A stretch of 64,000 nucleotides of DNA from Euphorbia lathyris (GCF_963576675.1 NC_088916.1:16592501-16656500), one strand, 5' to 3'. Numbered from the stretch's first letter, positions 1 through 13,602 are shown. Numbers and translations: made by a program. Notes: generated by a model not told the origin, from the sequence alone.

Positions 1-429
1 ACAAAAAAGAGAGGCAGCTGCTATATTCTTTTCATTAGATTTTGGTTTCTTCTTTTATATTAGGATTTTATTTTAATTTTGTATATATTAACCCCTCTTT
101 TTTGAAAAATTATTAAAAAAAATAGCCCTATATTCTACTTAATTTATTTAGAATCCGTGTCCCCAAAGTGTCCCAGAAGTGTCCTAGAAGTGTTCCCGAG
201 GTGTCCCTATTAAAAAAGAAAAGAAAAGGAGGGGACACTTATTTTGGAGTGTCAGGTGTGTGTCCGCGGAGTGTCGAGTGTCGTACGTTAACCTCCTAGA
301 AGTTTGGTGCTTCCTTCCATAGAATGAAATACATCGTTTTTTCTAAATTATTTGCTCGAAATAAATAAACAAAAAGAGAAGAGGTAAAGAATGGTAATTC
401 AAGGAAATGTAATAAGGGAAAAACTCACA
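1..429. other. Intron of the GDPD4-like gene, AT-rich
   Basis: No coding exon is recognised here. The stretch lies downstream of the last visible GDPD4-like exon and is read as intron. Positions 155-290 contain a cluster of short GTGTCC/AGTGTC words on both strands, which looks like the degraded end of a small repeat. Nothing else is supported. Confidence 0.5.
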
Positions 430-3162
430 ACTGAAAGAATGTCCTTTGCAAGACCCTTTTCATATGATGGAGGACCAACCTTTGCATCTAGGACGATCTG
501 TTGTACCGAACTTGAAACAAACTGAAAGAATGTGTAAGCTAGTAGTGAGTTAGCAACCTACACTATAGCTTTGACAAGAGTACACAATAAGGAGAACCCA
601 TATAATAATTACAATTCACTAGGTGTAACATTTGATTTAACCAACATCAAAAATAGTCACACCAGATGTGCCAGAAGGATTACTGAAGCATCTCCATCAG
701 AACTAAAATATAAGAGAGACGTCTTCTAAAATTACCTTCAAAGCATCTTCAATGGTGGGAATTGTTCGATCATGAAGATCCTCTATAGACTGCTGAGGTA
801 CATACAGTTCTTTAATCTACAACCACAAACTAACATATAGTCTCAATCAACATCAAGTTACAAAATGCCAAACACAAACGAGATAATTGTATAGGTTTCC
901 TTCTAAAGATACCAATAAGTTTTCTCACTAATATTAGGGCGGCCCGGTGCACTACGCGTCCCCGCTGAGCGAGGGTCCGGGGAGGGGTCCCACCACAAGG
1001 GTGTACAGGGGGCAAGCCTTCCCCTGCCAATTTATTTGGTAAGAGGCCGCTCCTAAGACTCGAACCCATGACCTCTTGGTCACACGACAACAACGTTTAC
1101 CGTTGCGCCAAGGCTCGCCCACTAATATTAGAATTAACAAAAAAACAAAAAAAAAAAGTAACCCCCCTAAATTGAGGTTAAGATATACGTATTTCATAAA
1201 AATAAATAGAAAAATGCATTGTAATTAACCCATACGATGGAAAAGCAGAATCGCGAAAGAATTATAAACATGCTTCAGAAGTTTATATTGTTGACATAGA
1301 TGTAATTCATAAGACGTGGGTTTTACATTTATCTCAGCAAAACCAAAGAATATGCCATCCCATGAAGTATAAATTACTTGTATTGCTAGGCGATGCCAAG
1401 GAAATTATGGATCTGTGGAAGCAAAATTTTAAATAAATATATGAAAAACAGGATGTTTGGGAAGACATTATAATGGAATGGCAGGACTAATTTATAATGT
1501 TATCCACGCAAGACAATCCATCAAGTTAATACTTAATAGAGTGCATGTCCAGATTTAAACCATTAGTTATTTACAGCAAATGACTCTTTACTATCATGGA
1601 AATTGGAGGATATTCTTTGGACGCAGCTGATAATATACTGAAGTCAGTGATTCTTACCTCTTTCATTGTCAAGTGCCCAACTTTAGTTGTAGCATTACCA
1701 GATATCTTCTGCAAATCCCTGCCTGTGTCATGTGCAAATCAAGCCTCAAGCAGTAACAGAAAACCCAGAACTATTGCACTCCAAAGACAATATGTGCCAC
1801 TTTGAAGTATTTACTTGTCTGTTTGAAAGATAATAAATATGTATCCCTTGATTTGAGGAAATTTTTTTTGATAAAGGTTCCATTCAAACATGACTACTAT
1901 GAATAGGCAGTAACAATATTAAAAAGATTTGACTCGGACATAATAGAACTTCTATGCATGTACAGCAACAAGTGCAATCCTTGAGGCAAACATATATAGA
2001 TTGCTATAACCATATGATATGCATCCGATGGACCTGCAAACCCATGAGCTAACTCATCCTCAACAAAAGGTTCAGATAAACAATGAGAACAAATCTGAAA
2101 AATAAGACGAAATATAAATCTTCCAAACTTATAGGGCTGAAGGGCTCATCAATAAATGATCAAAACAATTTCTGAAGGTAAGAAGAAAGATAAATATTCA
2201 CCCCCTGACATTATATATTTGAAAAAAGGTTCAAGCACTCTTACAAGATAGGTTCTTTTCAGACATTTGAAAGAACAGATAGATCGACATAAACTGAGAT
2301 ATATTTACAGAGTTTCTTGTAAAGTTTTTGTGGAGCTCGCACAGTCAGAAAATCAATGAAGCAACTGCATTGCTTGTTTATATCATATATAGGTTACAAA
2401 GGAAATGAATATATAAGAAGCCTGGAATTTATTATGCAATACTGAACAAAACAGATCAAATCAGCTTTCCTTTTAAAAGAACAGCATCTAATTTAATATG
2501 ACAATGACTATAGCTCTACAAAAACGAAAACCAATTGATGGAAGAAAAATACAATTAGACAAATGCCATGTAATCATATAAAGAAGAGAGTCCAAATATA
2601 CCTATCATGGAGAGCAAACAAAACTCCATCTAAAGAACGAGAAACATCAATCTCAATACAATCTGCTCGAGAACGAAGTGCCAAATGATATGCAGCCATC
2701 TGTGAAGTTCAACATAAAGTGTTGATGAAGACATAAAGAGAGAAAGAAACAGTAAAAGCGAGATAATGTGATCCTTACTGTGTTAGGGAAGGCATTAGTT
2801 GAATCACCGCCATGAGCACAAACAAGAGGAGGATTATTCAGCCAACCGCACTTTTTCAGTTGCCTCTGTAAATCAACCAAATGAAATTATGAAGATTTGG
2901 AAAATTTGATCAAATTGTGCGCTCAAAGCTAGAGAGAACGGGTACAGCGTACCTGTTGGAAGTGGCGAAGCCTGAAGTGGAAGAAAATAGGTGGAAAGAG
3001 AGCAATGAGAGCAAGACTGATTATGATCAAACGGAAAGTTCTGCGAGAAGAGGGGAGTCTAAAACGGAATAGATTACTGGTGCTGCCACGGAGAATTGCA
3101 GTGCGCCGCCGTAGCAGTGGTGCTAGCCGTCTCCTTTCAAGTGGTCCGCCGGAGGTGCCCAT
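430..3162 (-). CDS. GDPD4: Glycerophosphodiester phosphodiesterase, GDPD4-like (3' part outside window)
   Basis: The family hydrolyses glycerophosphodiesters to sn-glycerol-3-phosphate and an alcohol. Six exons are read on the minus strand: 2953-3162, 2779-2865, 2602-2699, 1658-1718, 736-816 and 430-521. All have GT-AG borders and phases that join (about 210 residues). Residues 1-40 are basic. A hydrophobic segment at about 44-63 suggests an N-terminal membrane anchor. The GDPD domain follows with AHGGDST (His88), CIEIDV (Glu115, Asp117) and LHDRD (His130), which are the expected metal and catalytic residues, then a DAKVGPP stretch. About a third of the usual length of roughly 330 residues is missing because the gene runs off the left edge. 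An Au SINE sits in the intron between 816 and 1658. The start is the first Met before the anchor. Family assignment is firm; the GDPD4 subgroup comes from recalled similarity. Confidence 0.88.
938..1120 (-). mobile_element. Au SINE (tRNA-derived), in a GDPD4 intron
   Basis: Read on the minus strand, it starts with a tRNA-like head: an A box (TGGCGCAACGG) and a B box (GGTTCGAGTC). The Au SINE body follows and ends at CCGGGCCGCC. It is flanked by a 12-bp target-site duplication CACTAATATTAG at 926-937 and 1120-1131, sharing one base with the element end. It has the same orientation as the host gene. A second copy is at 15060-15247. Confidence 0.93.
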
Positions 3163-4299
3163 ATAGCACGATGCTAAAGAGAATGCAAAGATGAAAAGGC
3201 AAGTAGCAGGTGGAATTCTTCAATTGAAGCATCAGTATCCACTTCGATGGATCCATTTCGCCTTGTTAAGCGTCGGGTTACCCGCTGGGCCTTCCTTCTG
3301 TTTTGGAAGTTACCTAAAACTTTTTTTAGCTAAAAATACGAAATGTAAACCGAATCAATAATTTCATTAAATATTATCCCTTAATTAATAAAATATCAAT
3401 ATTATGTAATTAATTAATTAAGTAACTTTTAGTTAAACTTTTTTATATAAAATTTTAGATTTTGAAATATAAATTCAAAAAATCTTTCTGTGGCCAGCAA
3501 TTTCATCCATGGAGATACAAACTATCTGCGAAAATAAATATCCATTACTGTCAGTAATGAATATATTTACGAACTAAAAAATATAAATTCAAAATCTTAT
3601 TATAAATTTTAAATTTTAAAATTTAGAGGTGATATCAAATTATTATTTGAGTGCATAAATGGTATGATGCACCGAGGCTTATAGTAAAAAAAATTCACTA
3701 CCCTATTTATTTATTTATTTTGATAAAGATAATACAATATCTACAAAAGAAATATAAGGACTACAAAGAGTAAAAATAACCATAAAAGGTACCAATAAAA
3801 CAGTAAAATAACAAAACTCATATTTCTTCCGAATCCAACTCCACATGAATGTCACTGCAAGCCAATCGTCATCATTTAATTTCTTCCGACCAACTGGACT
3901 ACCTGGATCTGAATCATTTTTACTGGTGCAACCCCGTAGATCTGTATATCTACATATAAAACAACACGTTTCCGCTCTTGCTAAAACTGAAAAAAAACGT
4001 AAACGACAGAGCTATAGCTAACAGATGCGAATCAGATGGAGAAAATCCGATGAAAGGTATGGGTTTTCAACTGAAAACAAAAAACAAAAACAAAAGGAAA
4101 ACACTAACAAGCTAGAAAAACAGAAATACAGCTATAGATGGAAGGAGGAAGAAGGAAGACAAGCTTCCTTCTCCCTCCTCCGACTAGATCTGGTTGCTTT
4201 GTTCTAGTTTAAGGTTGTAAAAATCAAATTTGGATAAGGAAAAAAAAATGGAATAAAGAAGAAAGCAGAGAGCAGAGGAGGAGGAGGTGGGCTTAGGAC
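3163..4299. other. Intergenic, 5' side of GDPD4-like gene
   Basis: This holds the GDPD4-like 5' flank and then AT-rich DNA. No gene is supported. The segment 3700-4220 is less AT-rich and has the mixed look of an old retroelement tail, but no domain is readable. The small open frame at 4025-4207 has no recognisable features. Confidence 0.4.
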
Positions 4300-4961
4300 C
4301 CGGGGGGAATCCAGGATACTGGGAGCAGTTGCCCCCACGGACATTTGTATTTTTTAAAAACTCATGTATTAATTTTGAAGTTTTAGAGTTTTGCCCCCCT
4401 TCATCAGTGGAGGTTTAGGATTTATTGGTTCTATAATTGAGGATGAAGAATGATTTTAAATTTAATATTTTATTTTTATTTTTTTAATTATGTTTTAAAG
4501 CAAAACGACGTCGTTTTATTTAATTAGAACTACGTCGTTTTGTTTACAACAAAAATAAAAAATAAAAAGCAAATATTTAAATATAAAACTAAATAGGTCC
4601 TAAAACAAACCATCAGTCTCTCTTACTCTCTTTAATCTCTTTAGTTCTTCTTCCTAAATTTCTCTTTCTTCTTAAGCCTAAATTAAAATCCTTAATCCTA
4701 ACTAAGACTAAATCAAAATCGGCAGCCAATCCCTCCGTAGTCGGATCGTTGTCATTGGTACGACATTTTATCTCCGATCTTTGTCTCTCTGCTTTGATAT
4801 TTTTTTGTTCCTACTTAAATTTTGATTTTATATTTTTGCTACTATTTTACTTGAACTTGAGCTTTGTTCTTTAGTTTTTATTAATTATTATTTTTTTGGA
4901 TAAAAATTATTTTAGTTGTATTGTTTGCCCCCATGGGGGAGAAATCCTGGATTCGCCCCTG
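4300..4961. mobile_element. Non-autonomous hAT-type DNA transposon
   Basis: The element is flanked by a perfect 8-bp direct repeat CTTAGGAC at 4292-4299 and 4962-4969, the duplication size typical of hAT. The ends are imperfect inverted repeats. The right end read inward is CAGGGGCGAATCCAGGAT, and the left end carries GGGGGGAATCCAGGAT. The CAGGGGCG-type terminus is common in plant hAT families. The 662-bp interior has no transposase frame. It includes two AACGACGTCGTTTT-like palindromes near 4503-4545. Confidence 0.85.
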
Positions 4962-4969
4962 CTTAGGAC

Positions 4970-7671
4970 TACCACATCAACAATTCATCCCTTCCATTTT
5001 TTTTTACACTTAATTAACTAAACACGTTAAATTGGGCTCTGCTCTTTATCACTTAATTTCAGTATCAGTAATTTCAGTTCAATTCAGTAGCATTCAGTTT
5101 AGTCTAGTTTAGTAATTTATTATTACTTATTATAATTATAATTATTTATTATTATAACCATTATTGTTTTTATAAGTTTTTATTTTAATTATTGCTATTT
5201 ATAAATGATTGTATTATTATTTCAATTTCAGTAGAATTCAGTTCAATTTACTTAATTTCAGTAAAAAAGAAGAGAGTCTTACTCTATTTTTTAAGGGATT
5301 TTGTTTCTCATATTTATTCTAAGGACATTTCCAACTGTAATGCTCATTTTAACTAGGGTGTAAATGAGTCAAACCGAGCCCAAACCTACATAGATTCGGT
5401 ATTAGCTCGTTAATATCTCGAGTTGAGCCCTCTCGAATTGAGCTTTGACGAGGGTTGACTGAGCTGAGCTTTTAACGAGATTTTACCAAATTCATCATAC
5501 ATCTATAAAATAAGTAGTATAGAAGACCAAAAAAAACCTTATAACATACTCCACCTAAGTTTAAAATATTTGAAAATAACAATCACATGTTATGACTGAG
5601 ATTCAAAAATAGTAGACGTTACTCATGGTCGGAAAACACAAACTCCTACAAAAGTTATTGATGTGTGTATGATATAGAAATACGTCATATGCAGTCTTAT
5701 ACTACTTTTAAAATCAAATTATAATGGATTTGATACTTCTCTTGATAAAAAAATCATAATTGTTGTTCATTTGGTATTAGGTTTTATAAGACTGTGGTTG
5801 CGTTCACTGCATTATTGCTCAGTTGATATACCAATAATTCATGCATATTGGCATTATGAAAAATCTATTACGTCTAGTATTCGTTTATACGAATAAACAT
5901 GATACATGTTATAAATTTTTTAAATTAAAAATATGAGTATTTTATTATTGTTTTATTATTATAAATATATTTATTTTTTCACGTGTACTTTTTATTTTTT
6001 TATATATTATATTAAAAACATGATATTTAGCTTAAAAAAAAAAAACAGTGTCAAATAATAATAACGTTTTTTTATAATAACCCATACATTGTTATTAAAA
6101 AAATAATAAAATAATAAAAAATTACAATAATTATAATATACTAATAAATAACTAATTATCAAAATAGTTAAATATGATATGATACCGTAACGTGTGGGTT
6201 TTGTTAGACTTTAAAATAAATATGGAAAGACTTGAATAAATTTGGTGATGATACAGTTTTATCAACTTTTGTTGGAGCTTAGAAATTCTTAAAATAATAT
6301 TAAGGGGACATTTGGTTTAAATTTCGAAACCGGAAACGGAATGTAGCAGAATCAGAATCGAAATGATTATTTATCTATTATGTTTGGTTCAATTTGAAAT
6401 CTGAATCCGATTCTCTTTGAAACTATTTAGTTCTTTAATAATTAGAATTGGAATAAATATAATATTTATTAAAATAGTTTAATAAATAATAATAATTATA
6501 ACTATAATAAAAAATATGGAAAATTTCAAATTATTCTAAACTAGATGTTACAATAAAAAAACTAATATATTAAAATATAATGAAGGTTTCATACTCATAA
6601 ATGTTTATCATTATTGTAAAAAAAAATTGTATTATAAATTGGTAGGTATATCTTCACCTCTGCTCGCTGATAATTGTCATGGTCTCACATATTTATAAAG
6701 AAGATAATCGGATCGTTGATACTCTTGCTTAATATGGTTTCTCTGCTGATCATTTAATATGGTGGGATATTATCCCTAATTTTTGTAATCTTTGAGTCAG
6801 ATGACATTTTAGACATCTCTCAGTATAAGTTTACTTAATCTTGCTTGTTTAACTTTTTATTTTGTTGTTTTCTTTATTTTGTTTTGAATGGTTAGTAAAG
6901 TAGGTGGGTTTATATTTTAGTTAGTAATAAAAAGGTTAAATATATGAATATCATAAGATGTCTTCTATTGTTACTTTGTTTTTAACAAAGTATCATTATT
7001 TTGTGTGTTTTTATCATTGGATGATGAAGTATAAAATTAATCCAATAGTGAAAACATACAAAGTAAGACTTACTTTGTCAAAAACAAAGTAAGCTTAGCC
7101 TTTACCATATCATAATTAAATATAAAATTACAATTAAATCATATTACCAAACTTAATTCTTAATATATCATTATTCTCTATATAATAATATATAATGATT
7201 TTATATCATAATTTAAAAAATTTAGAATAAACCTTAAAAAATATATTCAAACTTCTAATTGATAAATTCTAATCCTTAATATATATTAAAAGTAATGATT
7301 TTATTAGTTTGACATAATAAAAAAATTATGACTTGATATAAGTATAAATAGTTTTTAAAAAATAAATTTCTGTGTAATTTTCTCCGATAAAAATCATGGA
7401 TTCAAAAAAAAAAAAACAAAAAAAAAAAAAAAACAGTTGAAACATTTATGAAGACAAAGGATTAAAATAAAATAGAGATACGGTTACGGATAGAAAGTCC
7501 TCTAACCAGTGGCCCCTTTCTCTTTCTTTCATTTCCCTCCAAAACCTGCCTTTTTCTTTTCTGCCCACTATATATTTCTCTTCATCTCTGTAAAGGCTGA
7601 TATCGCATCATTGGTTTTCTCAGAATTTGAATACAGGCGTAATTAGCGATTTCAAGAATTTGAAGTTCAAG
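4970..7671. other. AT-rich intergenic region before the coiled-coil gene
   Basis: No gene is supported. Positions 6971-7097 hold a small foldback with TTACTTTG...AACAAAGTA ends. Positions about 7105-7400 carry one copy of the AT-rich repeat also found three times at 35463-36300. A/T homopolymer runs lie at 6032-6045 and 7405-7435. The stretch just before 7672 is C/T-rich (7505-7560) with TATATAT at 7569-7575, a plausible promoter and 5' leader for the coiled-coil gene. Confidence 0.5.
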
Positions 7672-10600
7672 ATGGACGACTACTTGCAGTATATGAGGAC
7701 TCTGCGCTCTCATATGAACGGTATCTCACTTTTTCTCCCTCTCAAATGTATTTTCTCTTGATTTCTGAAAAAAAAGGTTATTGCCATTATCATTTATCTT
7801 AAACCTAGCTCAGGAACCATATCTACGAATGTAAGTATTTGCGCAACAGTGGTTACGATATGAATGGAATGTCATGATCTGTTTTTGCTAGATGTGGAAG
7901 ATCAGGCTACCAAGACATCTGTTGAAGAGCACATGTTAATCACCACCATTCAAACCATGGAATCTGACGTCAATTCTGGTTCGGCTTTTTATTTTTTTTT
8001 CTTCTAGATTAGCAGACTTGTGCACGGTTAAGTATTTCTTTCGAAATTATTAGTGTAATTTGTTGTTCTTAGAAGTTTTCTGTTGCTTTTTTTACTTCAG
8101 CTTACACAAACTTGGATAAGAGATTGAACCTGCACTTTTGGAATTTGGATAGTTCATATTTGGGGACTTGATTTAAATTGAGTTGTTGTCTGAATTACTT
8201 AAAGCAAGTTTATGGTGTACAATGTATGATGTATTTGAAAAATAATTGTAGGATGATATCTTTAAGTCCACTAGAAAGTTACATTTTCCAAATACGTATA
8301 AATGTTTTATTTTTTCTTATCTAGTAAGATTCGGATTATAAATATTCTCAGCAGAAGCATTATATTTTATTATGACCCCTGGTTAACAGTTTGTTTTATC
8401 AAATTTTTTCTTTTATATATGGAAGATATGAATAGAATTTGGATGACTAACACAATGTTTCTATGCATAGTCTAATTTAGGAAGAAAATATTGAATATTA
8501 GTTATGATTTTTGGAACTGCTGTGAGCTTGAAAGAATAGGTTATAAGGCATCTGTTGTGTGAAGAGGTGACCATGAGAGAGTTGGAACTAATCTTAGTAG
8601 ATGTTATCATATTTTCAAATTTAATTTATTATGATTCACAAATTTCTTTCACTTTGGTGCTTGAAATTTTCTGCTGATGACTGAATCTGTTTCTAAACAG
8701 AAAGGTGAATGCCTAATAGGTATACCGGTATTCATTATGAAAATGTTCAATCACTTTGAGCACATATGAGCAAGTACAAATAGATTGCATGTGTATAAAT
8801 GCTTGTTATGAATGAAATTGAACATATAGAAGTTGGAATGAAGTGCTCAAGATCCACGTTCATGACTTACCAGACAACAAAACACCTGAATGCTTCTATA
8901 TCAATGTCAGTTCATTTGTTAGCATACTGAAACCTCAATTCAGTAGAAAGTTAGGACAGGAAGTGACTTTAACGTTTCACCAAGCATTATGGCTCTAGAC
9001 TGATGAAGATAATATGAAAGGTTTAATTGGCCCTCCATAGTTTTCTTAGTATTAGAGAGGATCTGGTTTTGAACATTGAGCCTTGATTTTGGCTTTGTCA
9101 GGCATGGTACTCTTATTCAGGTTCTTTGGCTTGGCTTATGCGATGATTTGTGTTTATTAACATTCACAGTACCATTGTGACTGCTTCTGCAGCTATACAT
9201 GAAAGAAAGAAACTAAAAGAAGAGGCTGAGCAGATGATACAGGAAAAAGGGCGTATATGCACACAGATATTAGAAAAACAGAGAAAGATTGCTTCTTCCG
9301 AATCTGATTCCTGCACTCTTACACAGGTACACTCAGGAGATCTTGAAGGTGCACAGAAAAGTACTTTCAAGACAGAAAAAAAAGGAAATGCTATATATAT
9401 ATATATATATATATGTTATGCACACTATAAGTTCAAAGTCCCTTTGATTAGAAGTTATGAAGTCCAGAAAATGAAATAAATCTGGAGTAATACTGTCCGA
9501 TAGAGCATGAGAGGAGTACTAGGAGAACTCAGAAGTGCATCAGATTCACATGAAATTATTGATTAAACTATCTATAATTACTGAGCGCTTCGAGATAGAG
9601 ATAGGCTGCACATGAAGAGTTATCATGTGCCTGATAATTTTATTTGGTATTAAGGAAATGAATAATTTGGCCACTTGATTTCTTCATTTGCGAGATACAT
9701 TTAGCATACATATATTATTACATCATTCTCATTGATGTCATAATATTACAAGATTTTTGCTTGAAATGTTTTAGGAACATTGGTTTCATGAAGGTATAGT
9801 TGGGGATTGTAATTCTCTACATTGGTATTTCTCTTAATCTTTCTGTATTACATGCACACACATATATATACAACTAGCTACAGATAATATCCCTAAAGTC
9901 AAGGAGACATATTGACCCTACAAGCAGCCTAAGCATGCTCCAGCAGCCCTTCAACAGCTTTAGGCATGTTATTCATTAATTACAGGGACATCATGTGTAT
10001 GAGTATTGCCAATTTTATTTAGAAATGGTTAATTTGGTTGAATCTAATATGTCAAGAAACATGCATGTTGTATTTGTATTCTTTATTATTATTTGAGCCT
10101 CTGATATTGTGACTTTACAGACACTTGAGCTTATTCAGCAAGAACGAGTTAGCTTATCTTCCAAACTCATAGAGAAGAGGTATTGAAAGTACAACCTGCA
10201 ATGTCTAAATTGCATTTGTATGTGATGATACTGAGTGTATTTTGATGTATTCGATACAACAGTGCGTACTATATGAAAGTTGCAGAAGATCTTCAATCCA
10301 AACTACAGCAGCAAAAGGTTTGATTTCTGAAAAATGGTGTTACATATAAAGTTCTATATCCTATGCTCTATTATTTTGAGCAGCAAGTTACACTCTACCT
10401 TTTCTTTGGGCAGGACTGGACCAAATCTCATGGAAATAGCTTAGATATGGAAGATAATGCACGGCTATTTTCTTCTACATTTTCTTTTTTATTTTTCTTT
10501 TTTTGTTCTTCTTATATGGAATTGCACTTTACTAATTGAATGCCTTAGTAATAAGTATTATTGTGAAACATGCATCAAAGACATAACTTGTAGTGAACCT

Positions 10601-13600
10601 TGCATGACATTTCTTATATTCTAAACATTAAAGATATGCTCACAACATTTACATCTTGTACTTTCAGTGTCAAGATCTTTGATAGTTTGATTTGATCTCC
10701 CCCATGAGATGAGACTACAAGGCATAGTCATCTGCACTCATTGAATAAGCTACATTCCAACACTTTGTCTCAAATTGTGAGGCAACACTACCAATTGAAC
10801 ATCAAAAGAAGTAAAAGCTATAAATATAGAGAATATTTGCCTCTATTTTACTCTTTCCATGTTTCCCTTGTCTTATTTTTTGTGGTGCTTATAATAATTA
10901 TAAATAAGGCCTCTTGGTGGTTGTGAGGGATGAAACTATTACTTGGTTGTTAATTAGAATTGTTTTTCTCTAAATTCTGTTAAAGACTATGATATATATC
11001 AACTGATACTTTCTGTATAAGTTGCTGAACTTCCTTGATCCTTGAAAATTCTATCATTCTCCAATATCAATATATATTTCACAAACATGCAGCATATACA
11101 CACAATTGGTTCAAGATAATAACACTAATAGCGCTGCCTCTGCTTTTCCTGTATGGGGTGGTTCTTGTCATGTCAGTCTACCATAATTGCTCCTTCGTAC
11201 ATGTGATTCAATGTGCTTGGCTGGAAATATGGAATCTTAGTGTTTTTGTTTCTATTCCTAGAGAAGGATAAATTCTCATATTGCTCTGAGTTCTTTTCTA
11301 TTTGAGGATATGTAGATCTTGTCAATGTCTTGTATTTTTCTTTTTGTGTTTAATCATACCTGCTATTGGGATAGGCTTGAGCTAGACTTTCCACGGTGAC
11401 TTTTCTTGTCAATATGTAGCTGTAAATTTTTTCAGATGAATTTCTTAACAGTTATTTTCACATGATCTTTGAGAATGTAGATGGTATTACTACAACAACT
11501 CTGACATAAAACTCTACAGGTCAAGGATAACAACGGTGAGGCATCAACTGAAACAAGAGGTATTGGTTTTTATAAATGAGAGAAAAAAGAGCACTCTACT
11601 TTTTGATATGTTATTATTAGGTTTTATTACATGCGGCATAGTTTTTGGTAAGCCATGCCCCAGTTTACTGCAGAAACCGTTTGGTTGTTGGATTTTGTGA
11701 GGAAGAATGATATATGTCGTGCATATGTGTTGTATGAAATTGTTGCAGTGTAAATTTGGGAACTAATAGTATTTCTCTTTTTTCCATCTCATATCAGTAT
11801 TCTATTGTAGGACGGTCTACAGTTAACCATATCATGATGGAGAGCTTGGTAAATTCAGTTCACCTCATCAGTTCATCTATAAATATGTATTATCACATTC
11901 TTGGTAAATGTTGGAATAGCAGAGGAGTAATTCAAGGAAAAACCTAATGGCTGATGTGGACTCTGCCAAAAAGAAGCTTAATGAAGTTACAGAGATGAAC
12001 TCCCAACTAGCTGAAGAGAACAGTAAGGTTGTTCATTTTACTTATGCACTGAATATATCACATATGCTACATATCTCTAATAAGAATATACTTGTATGTG
12101 AAATTTTGGGTCTTCATTCACTCTTAGATTTCTTTTCTCATGTGAAATTGGACTTTATGTAATTCCTTCATAGTGTTGTTTATCTATATACCTTGGTTGA
12201 TTTAATTTTTTATCTTCTTATTCTGTGCAATGATTTCTACTTCTTAGACCAAGTGTAGCATTTTACTTTCTTGAATTCATTACTTTTAGCTTCTAAATAG
12301 TTCTGATTACATGATTAATACCCATTCTAATCATGCTAAATCGAAGTTAAACTAAATGCATTTTTATGCTAAGTCAATTTTGTTTGACTGTTGGGGAAAA
12401 CAAATTATGACATCTGAATGTTGGCCAGAGCATGTAAGATAATATCTATTGTACCCATATACACCTCCGTACTCACATTTTCTTCACACTTGTCCCCTGC
12501 ATGCCAAGAGGAAAGCTAATAATACACACACGCACACATACACTGGTTTGACATTCATGTCTGTTGAATGACTAATGAACTTTTATCAATCCAGGTGAAG
12601 CATTTGATCCAGGAAGTGAGGTGCAAGGCGAAAGCGTTTATGGTAAGTTATTACCCATAATGCTTCTGCATGTAAGCATAACTATGTTTGTGCATACTGA
12701 TGCCTTAATTTGATGAATGATGCGCAAATACAGTTCTTAGCCGTTGGCATTGTCTTTGTCAATTGAATCACTGTCTCTACTACCCCAAAAGTGCAGCTGT
12801 AAATAATTCATCAACTAGGATCCACATATAACACTGAATTTCTGGACCTGATGACAAGTGGCTTTGAGTTACTATGATGTCATATCTTTTTGTTAGTAAA
12901 TTTTTATTTATGAAAGTTTTGGGTGTATTGCAGGCTGAATTACTTGCAATGAACATCAAATCCCTTGAAGAAGAATACGAAGCCCTTTTATCTGACAAAG
13001 CTCAAGTATTGGAGTATTTACAACTTCTGCAAAGCCAGATTGAGGAACTCAAGGTATCAGCTTTGCTCTACTATTCCTCAAAAATGTGTTGTCCAAGGAG
13101 CATATGTTGACTCGGTCAATATCCTATAGAGATGGCTGCAAAAGCTAGCTTTTTCCGTAGGAATTAACAAGTAGAATATGTGCACAAAAAAATGTTGTGC
13201 TAATACATAGACAATTCACGATCTGAACATATGATAGAGAATAGTCTAGTCCATAGTAGGAATATTCTGAAAATGACTCCCCTTTCCTTCTCAATAACCC
13301 TCCTTATATACTCATAACTCATACCCTAAATACATGTACTAATATCTTATACCCGAAATGCCCTTATCCCATACACCTCAGAATATTCCTACTATGGACT
13401 AGACTATTCTCTATCAACATAAAGAAATTTTTGCTACTGAATATCTTGAAATCTAGGGAGACTCCAGTCTTTTTTTCTTCTCCTGTTAAAAAATGCGCTG
13501 TTCCACTTATTCATTCTTCTCTTCTATTTACAGGGTATTTCTGATATGATTAAATGTGCATGTGGAAAGGAATACAAGATAGCAATGGATCTCTGCGCAT

Positions 13601-13602
13601 GA
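7672..13602 (+). CDS. Conserved plant coiled-coil protein, function unknown
   Basis: Twelve exons are read: 7672-7720, 7892-7978, 9193-9326, 10121-10179, 10263-10317, 10414-about 10463, 11520-11559, 11811-11848, 11923-12027, 12595-12642, 12934-13053 and 13534-13602. Together they give about 283 residues. Nearly the whole protein is charged heptad-like sequence rich in Glu, Lys, Gln and Leu, such as the stretch around KKLKEEAEQM, which indicates a long alpha-helical coiled coil. There is no signal peptide or membrane segment. The C-terminus breaks the helix with a cysteine motif, CACGKEY, and ends MDLCA. All junctions keep phase except the 3' end of exon 6, where no GT donor is visible. The start Met opens MDDYLQYM. 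Overall architecture recalls kinetochore or cytoskeletal coiled-coil proteins, but no function is assigned. The gene is convergent with SPS4. Confidence 0.8.
9392..9414. repeat. (TA)n microsatellite
   Basis: An uninterrupted run of about 11 TA units lies in the intron after exon 3 of the coiled-coil gene. It is likely length-polymorphic. Confidence 0.95.
13232..13416. mobile_element. 185-bp MITE with perfect 39-bp terminal inverted repeats
   Basis: Positions 13232-13270 and 13378-13416 are exact reverse complements (ends TGATAGAGAATAG...). They enclose a 107-bp AT-rich loop. The flanks share ACATA, a possible 5-bp target duplication. It lies in the last intron of the coiled-coil gene. The superfamily is not assigned because the duplication size fits none of the common classes well. 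Confidence 0.85.

Noticed and set aside
1030..1120. tRNA-like A and B boxes
   Set aside because: They are the head of an Au SINE with target duplication; there is no acceptor stem or CCA-compatible end.
4025..4207. 60-codon open frame
   Set aside because: Lys/Gln-rich low-complexity sequence in repeat-derived DNA with no domain or promoter evidence.
9164..9370. Minus-strand open frame overlapping exon 3 of the coiled-coil gene
   Set aside because: Antisense shadow; splice sites and phase support the plus-strand exon.
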